Positions 1 through 4,638 of a DNA stretch of 9,453 nt are shown one piece after another; position 1 is the stretch's first letter, and each line of letters opens with the position of its first letter. The DNA lies in assembly GCA_002432565.1 (NCBI GenBank), contig DJFP01000175.1, forward strand, positions 2,379-11,831. The letters run 5' to 3'. Made by a program: the position numbers and the translations under genes. The stretch is from Flavobacteriales bacterium UBA5869 (GTDB lineage Bacteria; Bacteroidota; Bacteroidia; Flavobacteriales_D; Crocinitomicaceae). The notes beneath the pieces were generated by a model. That model searched no databases and was not told the DNA's origin. It worked only from the letters and a program-made list of their open reading frames with translations.

Positions 1-458
1 ATTCTCAGGTAATTCCGAATGCCAAATTACATGGCATATTTAATGAGTACGAAGAATCCTGTCTCAGGAATCAACTATTCAGGATTCCGGGAATCGATTA
101 TTTGTGAGCCCGTTGTGCAGTTGCAAAATTTCACGCGATTCTCACGAGGCAGATTTTTTAAGAGAACTGTAAATGAAATCCGGGATTGCAGGAATTGATT
201 ATTTGTGAGTGATTTGCAGGTGAAAAATTCTGCGCGATTCCCAGGAAGAAGAAATTTGGACGAAATATGGGAAAAATTTCCGAAGAATGGAATTTGTGAG
301 AATTGATTATTTACGAGCGATTGTACAAATGAAAAATTTTAAGCGATTTTCGTGAAGCAGCATTCCAGGGAAGAACGCGGTAATCAAGGGCACATAAAGC
401 AAAAGAGGAGATTCTTGAAATGAAAGCCCGGGAAATGCAGGATCGGTTGTTTTGGATA
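1..458. other. Gene-free stretch with degenerate repeats
   Basis: I see no supportable gene here: no long open frame with a plausible start and ribosome binding site on either strand. The content is a set of degenerate repeat copies (annotated separately) plus small hairpins, such as TGCCA/TGGCA near 20-36 and GGAATC/GATTCC at 67-88. It ends where the long repeat (copy A) begins. It most likely represents decayed intergenic repeat sequence. Confidence 0.6.
89..361. repeat. Three degenerate copies of a ~65-bp repeat, spaced ~100 bp
   Basis: A module starting GAAT(C/T)GATTATTT and continuing through a GAG, a short purine/T-rich stretch (GCAAAATTT or GAAAAATT) and GCGATT to a G(A)AG-rich end occurs at about 91-153, 192-251 and 300-361. 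Spacing is 101 and 108 bp. The copies differ at many positions, so this is an old, decaying array. A fragment GGGAATTGATTAT recurs at about 4354-4366 inside long repeat copy B, so the motif is dispersed in this genome. The copies are too divergent and the spacing too loose for a CRISPR. Confidence 0.65.
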
Positions 459-474
459 TTCTATTTAACATAAT
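459..474. repeat. 16-bp direct repeat, left copy
   Basis: TTCTATTTAACATAAT is found here and again, without a mismatch, at 992-1007. The two copies bracket long repeat copy A. It could be a target duplication, or the right copy could be the left tip of a second, otherwise lost unit, since this 16-mer is itself the left end of the long repeat. Confidence 0.7.
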
Positions 475-602
475 GTTAATTATAGGACAAATTAGTTTTT
501 CCTATAATGTCACATTATGTCTTCGTAAACTACGCCTAACGGTAAATAGCACGATTCTCGCTTCGAAGGATTTGTCCCATAATTAGACGTTATATTAAAT
601 AG
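461..602. repeat. attC/MITE-like long inverted repeat at head of copy A
   Basis: The left arm at 461-492 (from CTATTTAACATAA to GGACAAAT) matches the reverse complement of the right arm at 570-602 (ATTTGTCCCATAATTA to TTATATTAAATAG), with four differences including a one-base indel. The interior is about 77 nt. The layout resembles folded integron attC sites: an ATTTAAC end fits RYYYAAC, while the opposite GTTATAT fits GTTRRRY at all but one position. The left arm can instead fold locally: CATAATGT (469-476) with ACATTATG (512-519), and ATTATAGGA (479-487) with TCCTATAAT (500-508). No integrase gene is in the window, so the attC reading is a hypothesis; a MITE-like palindrome is the alternative. 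Confidence 0.5.
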
Positions 603-632
603 CCGCACGGCCAACACACATTGCAATAAAAT

Positions 633-663
633 TTTCTGCAATCCTGCGGAATTTTTGCAGAAA
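633..663. other. Conserved hairpin in copy A (9-bp stem)
   Basis: TTTCTGCAA at 633-641 pairs with TTGCAGAAA at 655-663. In copy B the equivalent is TTTCTGCAT (4246-4254) with ATGCAGAAA (4267-4275). The closing pair is kept through an indel plus a T-to-A change. Confidence 0.5.
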
Positions 664-765
664 GCTTTTATAAGCAATTTTTCCGGCGCACGCCACCCGC
701 AGGTTTTCTCTTAGGCGCAAAAGTTTTATTCTTTCCTGGAAGATTTTCGTTCTAAGAACGATCTT

Positions 766-794
766 CAACCTTTTTTCATTGCCAAAAAAGGTTG
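766..794. other. Conserved hairpin in copy A (11-bp stem, loop CATTGCC)
   Basis: CAACCTTTTTT at 766-776 pairs perfectly with AAAAAAGGTTG at 784-794 around the loop CATTGCC. Copy B has CCACCTTTTTT and AAAAAAGGTGG with the same loop, so one A-T pair has become C-G on both sides. It lacks the GC-rich stem and trailing T-run of a typical intrinsic terminator. Confidence 0.6.
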
Positions 795-872
795 AGCCAA
801 AAAGTCTAGGCTTGTACACTAAAAGCTTGAAAACTAGCTCTGCATTTCACTGTTCGCACCCCAACTCACAAC

Positions 873-910
873 GCTGTTACCAAATTTTTGCGAAACAAAA
901 ATTTGACAGC
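873..910. other. Conserved bulged hairpin in copy A (5+10-bp stem)
   Basis: GCTGT (873-877), a TAC bulge, then CAAATTTTTG (881-890) pairs with CAAAAATTTG (896-905) and ACAGC (906-910). The copy B counterpart (4495-4531) keeps GCTGT, the TAC bulge and ACAGC. Two distal pairs change compensatorily (A-T to G-C, G-C to C-G), and one pair becomes a mismatch. Confidence 0.6.
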
Positions 911-991
911 TGAGCTCAAACAGGGGTTAAACAACGCTCCATTCCGTTTGTTTTCTACACTTTTAGCGTAAGAGCCATTTTCAGATCGTCG

Positions 992-1007
992 TTCTATTTA
1001 ACATAAT
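992..1007. repeat. 16-bp direct repeat, right copy
   Basis: Exact second copy of TTCTATTTAACATAAT (first at 459-474), placed six bases after the part of copy A that aligns with copy B. It also equals the left tip of the palindromic head element, so it may be the remnant of an adjacent unit. Confidence 0.7.
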
Positions 1008-1034
1008 TGCTCCGATCCTTAAATCTCTTTCTTT

Positions 1035-1376
1035 TCAGAATTTCAATTGTTTCTGTTCACAGTTAACTAACATTCGTAAATACTTGTAACACAATTCTGC
1101 CAACGGTTTTAAATGAGTGTCTGTGCTTCCAATTTCTAGCAATAATCCTTGCTTCATGTAATTATGATAAGTTGCTCCCCAATTGAATTCAATGGATTGC
1201 GGAACTTTCATCAAGTCGTAAATAATATCAAATATCTGTAAATGGTGTTTGTCATCTCCATCCAGTCCTACTCTATTCAATCCGTATAGCAATTGGCAAT
1301 GTTTCAAATCTTGTTGGATTAGTCTTACAATTAGTTGTTTATTGCTCATAATGCTAAGTTTAAACGATGATTTCAT
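1035..1376 (-). CDS. Unknown 113-aa protein, divergent from the XRE gene
   Basis: I do not recognise the family. The product is a small, soluble-looking protein without a signal peptide or membrane segment. It is mostly alpha-helical in appearance, with an aromatic/histidine stretch (WGATYHNY, about residues 67-74) and a C-terminal lysine/glutamine-rich tail. The start at 1376 is favoured by an AGGAA-type ribosome site (about 1382-1387) seven bases upstream. A second ATG at 1349 (MSNKQ) has no such site, but it would suit the predicted transcription start better, because a strong promoter lies so close that the longer form would have almost no leader. The gene is transcribed away from the XRE gene and shares an operator-studded 163-bp control region with it, so it is probably co-regulated with or controlled by that repressor. 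It could be a partner of the 525-aa protein or an independent small effector; I cannot tell. Confidence 0.65.
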   Translation of the reverse strand: MKSSFKLSIMSNKQLIVRLIQQDLKHCQLLYGLNRVGLDGDDKHHLQIFDIIYDLMKVPQSIEFNWGATYHNYMKQGLLLEIGSTDTHLKPLAELCYKYLRMLVNCEQKQLKF

Positions 1377-1465
1377 GGTTAATTCCTATGTAAATATAGT
1401 TTAAACATATTATTTGTCAAAATATTTTCATCGTTTAAATCTATATTAATATTGTTTTAAACGAT
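1359..1465. promoter_or_regulatory. Operator cluster TTTAAACGAT between divergent genes
   Basis: The motif TTTAAACGAT occurs at 1359-1368 (plus) and 1456-1465 (plus), and as ATCGTTTAAA at 1430-1439; a partial copy, TTTAAACATA, lies at 1400-1409. The copies at 1430-1439 and 1456-1465 form a perfect inverted repeat whose centre is the palindrome ATATTAATAT (1443-1452). A longer 12-bp match, TTTAAACGATGA, links 1359-1370 with the inverse of 1428-1439. The sites overlap the -10 of the plus-strand promoter, the spacer of the minus-strand promoter and the first codons of the 113-aa gene. This is the expected arrangement for binding by the small XRE protein encoded at 1540-1743 (inference). Confidence 0.6.
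1393..1420 (-). promoter_or_regulatory. Sigma70-type promoter for the 113-aa gene
   Basis: On the minus strand, a perfect -35 TTGACA (1415-1420) and a -10 TATATT (1393-1398) are separated by 16 bp. A TTTAAAC operator half-site (1400-1406) sits in the spacer, so a bound repressor should block it. The predicted start site falls only about ten bases before the first ATG. Confidence 0.65.
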
Positions 1466-1470
1466 ATAAT
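1465..1470 (+). promoter_or_regulatory. -10 box of the XRE-gene promoter
   Basis: A perfect TATAAT, abutting the right arm of the operator dyad (1456-1465). No good -35 is found 16-18 bp upstream, where the sequence is TATATTAAT-like. This would give a leader of about 63 nt to the ATG at 1540 and make autoregulation by the XRE product likely. The call rests on the -10 alone. Confidence 0.45.
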
Positions 1471-1539
1471 CATTGGTTTTGTTGAGGTTTACGCAAATCC
1501 GTGATTGTTTAAAAAGCTGATTACGCTTACATTTGGGTT

Positions 1540-1743
1540 ATGTCAGAGAGAATTAACAGAGTAAAAGAAGTTCTTGTAATCAAAGGAATGAGCCAAAAAG
1601 AATTGGCGGTTAAGATGGATAAGAACCCAAATACAATTACATCCATTTGTAACAACAAGTCACAACCACATTTGAAAGACTTGAAACGAATTGCCGAGAT
1701 TTTGGATGTTGATATTCGGGAATTGTTGGTTCCGACGAAATAG
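1540..1743 (+). CDS. Small XRE/Cro-type HTH transcriptional regulator
   Basis: A 67-residue single-domain HTH_XRE protein. Helix 1 holds RVKEVLVIKG. The SQKELAVKMDKN segment (about residues 18-29) forms helix 2 and the turn. PNTITSICNNKSQPHLKDL (about 30-48) contains the recognition helix and the conserved 'S..P.L..L' element, and IAEILDVDIRELL is the usual C-terminal helix pair. This length matches minimal Cro/C-protein-like repressors with no sensor domain. The likely role is DNA binding at the repeated TTTAAACGAT sites just upstream, repressing itself with the following gene and the divergent 113-aa gene. The ribosome site is weak (GGG shortly before the ATG). The 525-aa gene starts 13 bp after its stop, so the two probably form one transcript, as in many toxin/effector-regulator pairs. 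Confidence 0.88.
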   Translation: MSERINRVKEVLVIKGMSQKELAVKMDKNPNTITSICNNKSQPHLKDLKRIAEILDVDIRELLVPTK

Positions 1744-1756
1744 GGTTATTCAATTC

Positions 1757-3334
1757 ATGAATTACTCCTTTAAATACAAGCCTAAATATATCGATAGAAC
1801 ATTTTCTAAACGAAAAAACAAGTTTTTATCTGATCTCATTTTTTCCCTTTACAGATCTAAAACGTACCAATTTCTTGGACTAAATAAGGATTCTCAAGTT
1901 AGAAGATATTGTGACAAGTCTAATGATAAAAACTCATTAACTCTAGATATCACAAATGAAACTAAATTCCCTGGTTTAGTTGTAGAGAAAATTCTATTCT
2001 ATGATATCATTCGAATTGAAAATGCTGAAAAGTATAAGAAGGAAATAATGAAAGTTGCTTCAAAATTGAAGCCTGCTCTTTTTCAAGAAGATCATAGAAA
2101 GTCAATTGGCAATTCTTTTGACGATATTGATAATCATTATAGTATGATTTCTTATGGAACCATGTTTAGAGGAATTATCCCAGAGCATTCAGAAGCCGAT
2201 TTGATCAAATCTATTAAGATTGGATTTGTTAAAGGAAAAGAGTCATCTATAATCGTTAAGTATACCGTTTACCCATCCGATCTTTTTAATTCTTTGCTCA
2301 CAAAGTGTTTAGAATCTGATACTACAACTGAATATGAAGTTTTGGATGTTTCATTCAAACATTTTTTTGGGAGATCCAATGGTTATTCTCGTTTTGGTTT
2401 TGGTACGGGAATGAACATGAAATCTCTAAATTCTAAATATTGGACTGACAAGTTGTTTGATGAGATTAATTATCAACTTAAATCTAATATACTCAAGGTA
2501 GTTGACACTGGATTATTTACGGAACATAAGAAATTGTTATTTCCTAGGATAACTACTTTCGAATATGATAAGACTGGATTTAGAAATTATGAGGAAGAAT
2601 TATATAGAGTTATCAGTTCTGATTTTAGAGGTGGTTATTCTAGTGATGATGATCGATTTACTTTAGAATATTGCGATTTTAAATCTCGACCTAGTCAAGG
2701 AGTAAATATATTATTGGCAAAAAGGAATGCTGATGAAATCCAGCATGGTTTAAATACAGTAGACTATGTAAGTGATCAATATTCTGACCAAATACTTCCC
2801 AAGCTAATGCTCACTAATATTGCAAATCTGCAGCAAGAACGAATTGTAAACTTTAGAAAGGAGGTATTCAAACATCTCAAGAAGAATAGAATTTCTTTAT
2901 TTCTCACAAAAACACTTCGTTTAAAAAACCAACTAACATTAAGTGCTATTGATTTTGAAAGACTTAGTAAGGATTTAGTTGGGAACGATCTGATGCATAC
3001 TGGTCTTTTTGATGATGAGCTTGTTTTACCAGAAGCTTTACGAAAATGTACTAACCCAAACTGCGACAAAAAACATGATTTTAGTAAGGAGTTAACTTCA
3101 GATTGTAAATCTGCTGAAGAAGATATTAAGAAATCATTTAATGAATTGTCTACATTATTTCATACAATCAGTGAAGACAGTCAAAGCCGAGCAAATATGA
3201 GATTGCAACGGCTCCTATTTTGGCTGGCTATTTTAGGAGCCCTTCTTACACTATACGGGACTAATACTGAGTGGTGTAATAGCTGGATTGAATACTTTTT
3301 AAATAAACTTGGACTGTCAGTTCCAAGAGTTTAA
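1757..3334 (+). CDS. Unknown 525-aa protein with C-terminal membrane anchor
   Basis: I do not recognise the family. The frame is open from 1691, but a start there would overlap the XRE gene. The ATG at 1757 (MNYSFKYKPK), 13 bp past the XRE stop and with AGGG at 1742-1745, is preferred. The large N-terminal part (about 1-430) is soluble, charged and of mixed alpha/beta look, without a signal peptide. Residues 431-450 hold a Cys/His cluster (C431, C436, H440, C450) that could bind zinc. A charged helical stretch (about 451-480) leads to one hydrophobic segment, LLFWLAILGALLTLYG (about 486-501). A short tail with W, C and basic residues follows. This predicts a cytoplasmic protein anchored at the inner membrane by its C-terminus. 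Pairing with a dedicated repressor, next to a restriction locus, suggests an inducible membrane-acting effector, but no catalytic motif is evident. The C-terminal end lies 3 bp from the convergent gene. Confidence 0.75.
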   Translation: MNYSFKYKPKYIDRTFSKRKNKFLSDLIFSLYRSKTYQFLGLNKDSQVRRYCDKSNDKNSLTLDITNETKFPGLVVEKILFYDIIRIENAEKYKKEIMKVASKLKPALFQEDHRKSIGNSFDDIDNHYSMISYGTMFRGIIPEHSEADLIKSIKIGFVKGKESSIIVKYTVYPSDLFNSLLTKCLESDTTTEYEVLDVSFKHFFGRSNGYSRFGFGTGMNMKSLNSKYWTDKLFDEINYQLKSNILKVVDTGLFTEHKKLLFPRITTFEYDKTGFRNYEEELYRVISSDFRGGYSSDDDRFTLEYCDFKSRPSQGVNILLAKRNADEIQHGLNTVDYVSDQYSDQILPKLMLTNIANLQQERIVNFRKEVFKHLKKNRISLFLTKTLRLKNQLTLSAIDFERLSKDLVGNDLMHTGLFDDELVLPEALRKCTNPNCDKKHDFSKELTSDCKSAEEDIKKSFNELSTLFHTISEDSQSRANMRLQRLLFWLAILGALLTLYGTNTEWCNSWIEYFLNKLGLSVPRV

Positions 3335-3344
3335 TTCTTAAACT
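3328..3344. terminator. Small dyad between convergent genes (weak terminator candidate)
   Basis: AGTTTAA at 3328-3334 and TTAAACT at 3338-3344 form a perfect 7-bp inverted repeat around TTC, covering both stop codons of the convergent genes. The stem is AT-only with no long T-run, so termination is uncertain. It also resembles the TTTAAAC operator motif. Confidence 0.25.
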
Positions 3345-3625
3345 TCAGGATCAGTATATCCAGTAGAATCTAACCCTATCAAATTTTCCTTCGGGTCCAT
3401 TTCTATTTTTCCTGTATCATCACAAATCACTCCAATAAGATGAGTTCTTAATTCATCTTTACCAATATATTGTTCGTTTAGCAAATCTCCTATATACTTG
3501 GCGTTTGAATCATAAAGTACATTATTCTTTATTGTGCCTATTCTTTGACCATTTGAATTATAGAATTCTCCTTGATCGTTGAACCATCCAAAAAAGGTTC
3601 CTGAAATTTTCCAAGCTGGCTTCAT
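3338..3625 (-). CDS. 95-aa protein resembling '4-fold beta flower' proteins
   Basis: The sequence carries imperfect short beta-type repeats of the form 'G.FY(D/N)SNG..IG.I.NN': GEFYNSNGQRIGTIKNN (about residues 19-35), then NVLYDSNAKYIGDLLNEQYIG (about 35-55). This pattern of YD-N-G turns followed by IG and a hydrophobic strand recalls small bacterial proteins named '4-fold beta flower'. Their biochemical role is not known to me. No signal peptide or membrane segment is seen. Its ATG overlaps the stop of the upstream 100-aa gene in an ATGA, so it is translationally coupled to it and the two proteins are probably made in similar amounts. The family call rests on motif style alone. Confidence 0.55.
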   Translation of the reverse strand: MKPAWKISGTFFGWFNDQGEFYNSNGQRIGTIKNNVLYDSNAKYIGDLLNEQYIGKDELRTHLIGVICDDTGKIEMDPKENLIGLDSTGYTDPEV

Positions 3626-3924
3626 AAAATATTTCTTTCAAGTTCGTGGATACAAAGACCAAATGCTGAACTACATTTAGATTGGTAAAATGAGGGAATT
3701 GGTTTCATTTTTGAATATACACTCACCTTTCCAATGACGTTTATTCCACTTAAATATTCGATTTTATCAAAGGAACATTCATTCAAAAGTTGATTATAAT
3801 GTCTCACAAACTCCTTTACTGAATCACTATTAATGCTTTCAATCCCACGATTATCAATTTCAAGTAAAGCTTGGTAATTGGAATTTTGTTTTAATTGATC
3901 GTTCATGTTTTTAAATCTAATCAT
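3622..3924 (-). CDS. Unknown 100-aa protein, coupled to the beta-flower-like gene
   Basis: I do not recognise the family. The product looks soluble. The N-terminal half is helical and polar (NQLLNECSFDKIEYL), followed by a strand-rich segment (INVIGKVSVYSKMKPIPSF) and a C-terminal SKCSSAFGLCIHELERNIL. It has three cysteines and no membrane segment. The first ATG (3924) lacks a ribosome site. An internal ATG at 3906 (MNDQLK) would fit better if the weak promoter at 3923-3951 is used, because that promoter would start transcription downstream of the first ATG. The gene overlaps the next by ATGA, forming a two-gene operon. Its position between the 525-aa gene and repeat copy B makes it part of the same bracketed module. 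Confidence 0.6.
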   Translation of the reverse strand: MIRFKNMNDQLKQNSNYQALLEIDNRGIESINSDSVKEFVRHYNQLLNECSFDKIEYLSGINVIGKVSVYSKMKPIPSFYQSKCSSAFGLCIHELERNIL

Positions 3925-3951
3925 TTTAAGTTGATGAAGATAAGGCTACAA
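3923..3951 (-). promoter_or_regulatory. Possible promoter for the two-gene minus operon
   Basis: On the minus strand, TTGTAG (3946-3951), a 17-bp spacer and TAAAAT (3923-3928). The -10 matches at five of six positions, the -35 at three. If used, it favours the 3906 start of the 100-aa gene. The rest of 3952-4067 shows no gene. Confidence 0.3.
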
Positions 3952-4066
3952 GATCGTAATCTATTTACGTTCTTGGTAGGAAAGAATAAAACTTTTGCGC
4001 CCTTTTGAAATGAAATAAAACCTGAAGACCTTCCTACTCTATTGGATTACTCGGTCTGATGCCAAA

Positions 4067-4216
4067 GCTATATTAACATAACGCAATAACATTATAGGAC
4101 AAATTGGTTTTTCCTATAATGTCACATTATGTCTTCGTAAACTACGCCTGACGGTAAATAGCACGATTTCCTCTTCGAAGGATTTGCCCTATAATTAGAC
4201 GTTATATTAAAATAGC
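4067..4216. repeat. attC/MITE-like long inverted repeat at head of copy B
   Basis: The outer arms GCTATATTAACATAACG (4067-4083) and the reverse complement of 4200-4216 match at 15 of 17 positions. Inner arms TTATAGGACAAAT and ATTTGCCCTATAA pair with one mismatch. As in copy A, the left arm has a local alternative partner: ACATTATAGGA (4089-4099) with TCCTATAATGT (4112-4122), here a perfect 11 bp. Two mutually exclusive folds are therefore possible in both copies. Confidence 0.5.
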
Positions 4217-4245
4217 CGCACGGCTCACACACATTGCAATAAAAT

Positions 4246-4275
4246 TTTCTGCATCCTGCGGAATTTATGCAGAAA
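4246..4275. other. Conserved hairpin in copy B (9-bp stem)
   Basis: TTTCTGCAT (4246-4254) pairs with ATGCAGAAA (4267-4275). It is the counterpart of 633-663 in copy A, with the closing base pair preserved despite sequence change. Confidence 0.5.
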
Positions 4276-4386
4276 GCTTTTATAAGCAATTTTTCCAACG
4301 CACAGCCTCCCACAGGTTTTCCTCTAAGGCTCCAACTTTTATTCTTTTCCAGGGAATTGATTATGGCGTTCTTTTCAGGGAGATTT

Positions 4387-4415
4387 CCACCTTTTTTCAT
4401 TGCCAAAAAAGGTGG
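4387..4415. other. Conserved hairpin in copy B (11-bp stem, loop CATTGCC)
   Basis: CCACCTTTTTT (4387-4397) pairs with AAAAAAGGTGG (4405-4415). The loop is identical to that of 766-794. The second base pair is C-G here and A-T in copy A, a compensatory change. Confidence 0.6.
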
Positions 4416-4494
4416 AGCCAAAAAGTCTAGGCCTGTACACTGAAAGCTTGAAAACTAGCACTGCATTCCACTGTTCGCACCCCAACTCGCAAAC

Positions 4495-4531
4495 GCTGTT
4501 ACCGTATTTTTCTGATGAAAAATCCGACAGC
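4495..4531. other. Conserved bulged hairpin in copy B
   Basis: GCTGT (4495-4499), the TAC bulge, and CGTATTTTTC (4503-4512) pair with GAAAAATCCG (4517-4526) and ACAGC (4527-4531), with one T-C mismatch. Relative to copy A, pairs 2 and 10 of the distal stem are both exchanged and still paired. Confidence 0.6.
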
Positions 4532-4638
4532 TGAGCTCAAACAGGGGTTAAACGACGTTCCATTCCGCTTGTTTTCTACACTTTCCGCGTAAGGGCCGGT
4601 TTTAGATTGAATTTCACAGCTTTGAATCATTTATTTTA

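Larger units (their letters stand above)
461..986. repeat. Long structured repeat, copy A (~526 bp)
   Basis: This block aligns end to end with 4068-4608 in the same orientation. By eye identity is roughly 85%, with small indels and one locally unalignable patch (about 735-765 versus 4350-4385). It begins with a 142-bp imperfect palindrome and continues with several hairpins. At least two of these are maintained in the other copy by compensatory base changes, which suggests selection on a folded RNA or single-stranded DNA rather than on a protein. Open frames inside it are not conserved between the copies because of 1-nt indels. The long direct repeats bracket the gene module at 1035-3924. Function unknown; possibilities are a mobile-element-derived repeat, a structured RNA or a recombination site. 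Confidence 0.75.
4068..4608. repeat. Long structured repeat, copy B (~541 bp)
   Basis: Second copy of the 461-986 repeat, same orientation, about 3.6 kb away. The order of landmarks is the same: palindromic head, AGCCGCACGG, the TTTCTGCA hairpin, the 11-bp hairpin with loop CATTGCC, the bulged GCTGT hairpin, then the GAGCTCAAACAGGGGTTAAAC box and a GTTTTCTACACTTT..CGTAAG end. Unlike copy A it is not followed by the 16-bp direct repeat. Its right end is only 30 bp from the stop codon of the HNH gene, so the defence operon is transcribed straight into it in the antisense direction. The patch at about 4350-4385 differs from copy A and contains GGGAATTGATTAT, the core of the 5'-end tandem repeats. 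Confidence 0.75.

Noticed and set aside
89..361. CRISPR array
   Set aside because: The units are long, degenerate and unevenly spaced, with no constant repeat/variable spacer pattern and no cas genes.
766..794. Intrinsic terminator
   Set aside because: The stem is A/T-dominated with its T-run inside the stem rather than after it, and the same structure in copy B is conserved with no gene end beside it.
595..819. Minus-strand open frame of 74 codons inside long repeat copy A
   Set aside because: The equivalent stretch of copy B (open frame at 4122-4421) is in a shifted frame because of 1-nt indels and gives a different peptide. Changes between copies preserve hairpins, not codons.
461..986. 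Retron non-coding RNA partnered with the PtuA-PtuB pair (as in Retron-Eco7-type systems)
   Set aside because: No reverse transcriptase is encoded in the window, and the repeat also occurs away from the ptuAB operon. The idea rests only on structure and adjacency.
1691..1756. Upstream ATG of the 525-aa gene, adding 22 residues
   Set aside because: It would overlap the XRE gene by 53 bases in another frame, and the added residues read as out-of-frame XRE sequence. The ATG at 1757 just after the XRE stop is more natural.
2776..3069. Minus-strand open frame of 97 codons opposite the 525-aa gene; likewise 4856-5110, 6618-6830, 6958-7188, 7272-7457 and 8827-9138
   Set aside because: Each lies within a well-supported gene on another frame and shows no recognisable protein features or independent expression signals.
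4122..4421. Minus-strand open frame of 99 codons inside long repeat copy B
   Set aside because: Same reason: frame not conserved with copy A, no ribosome site, and the region is explained by the structured repeat.
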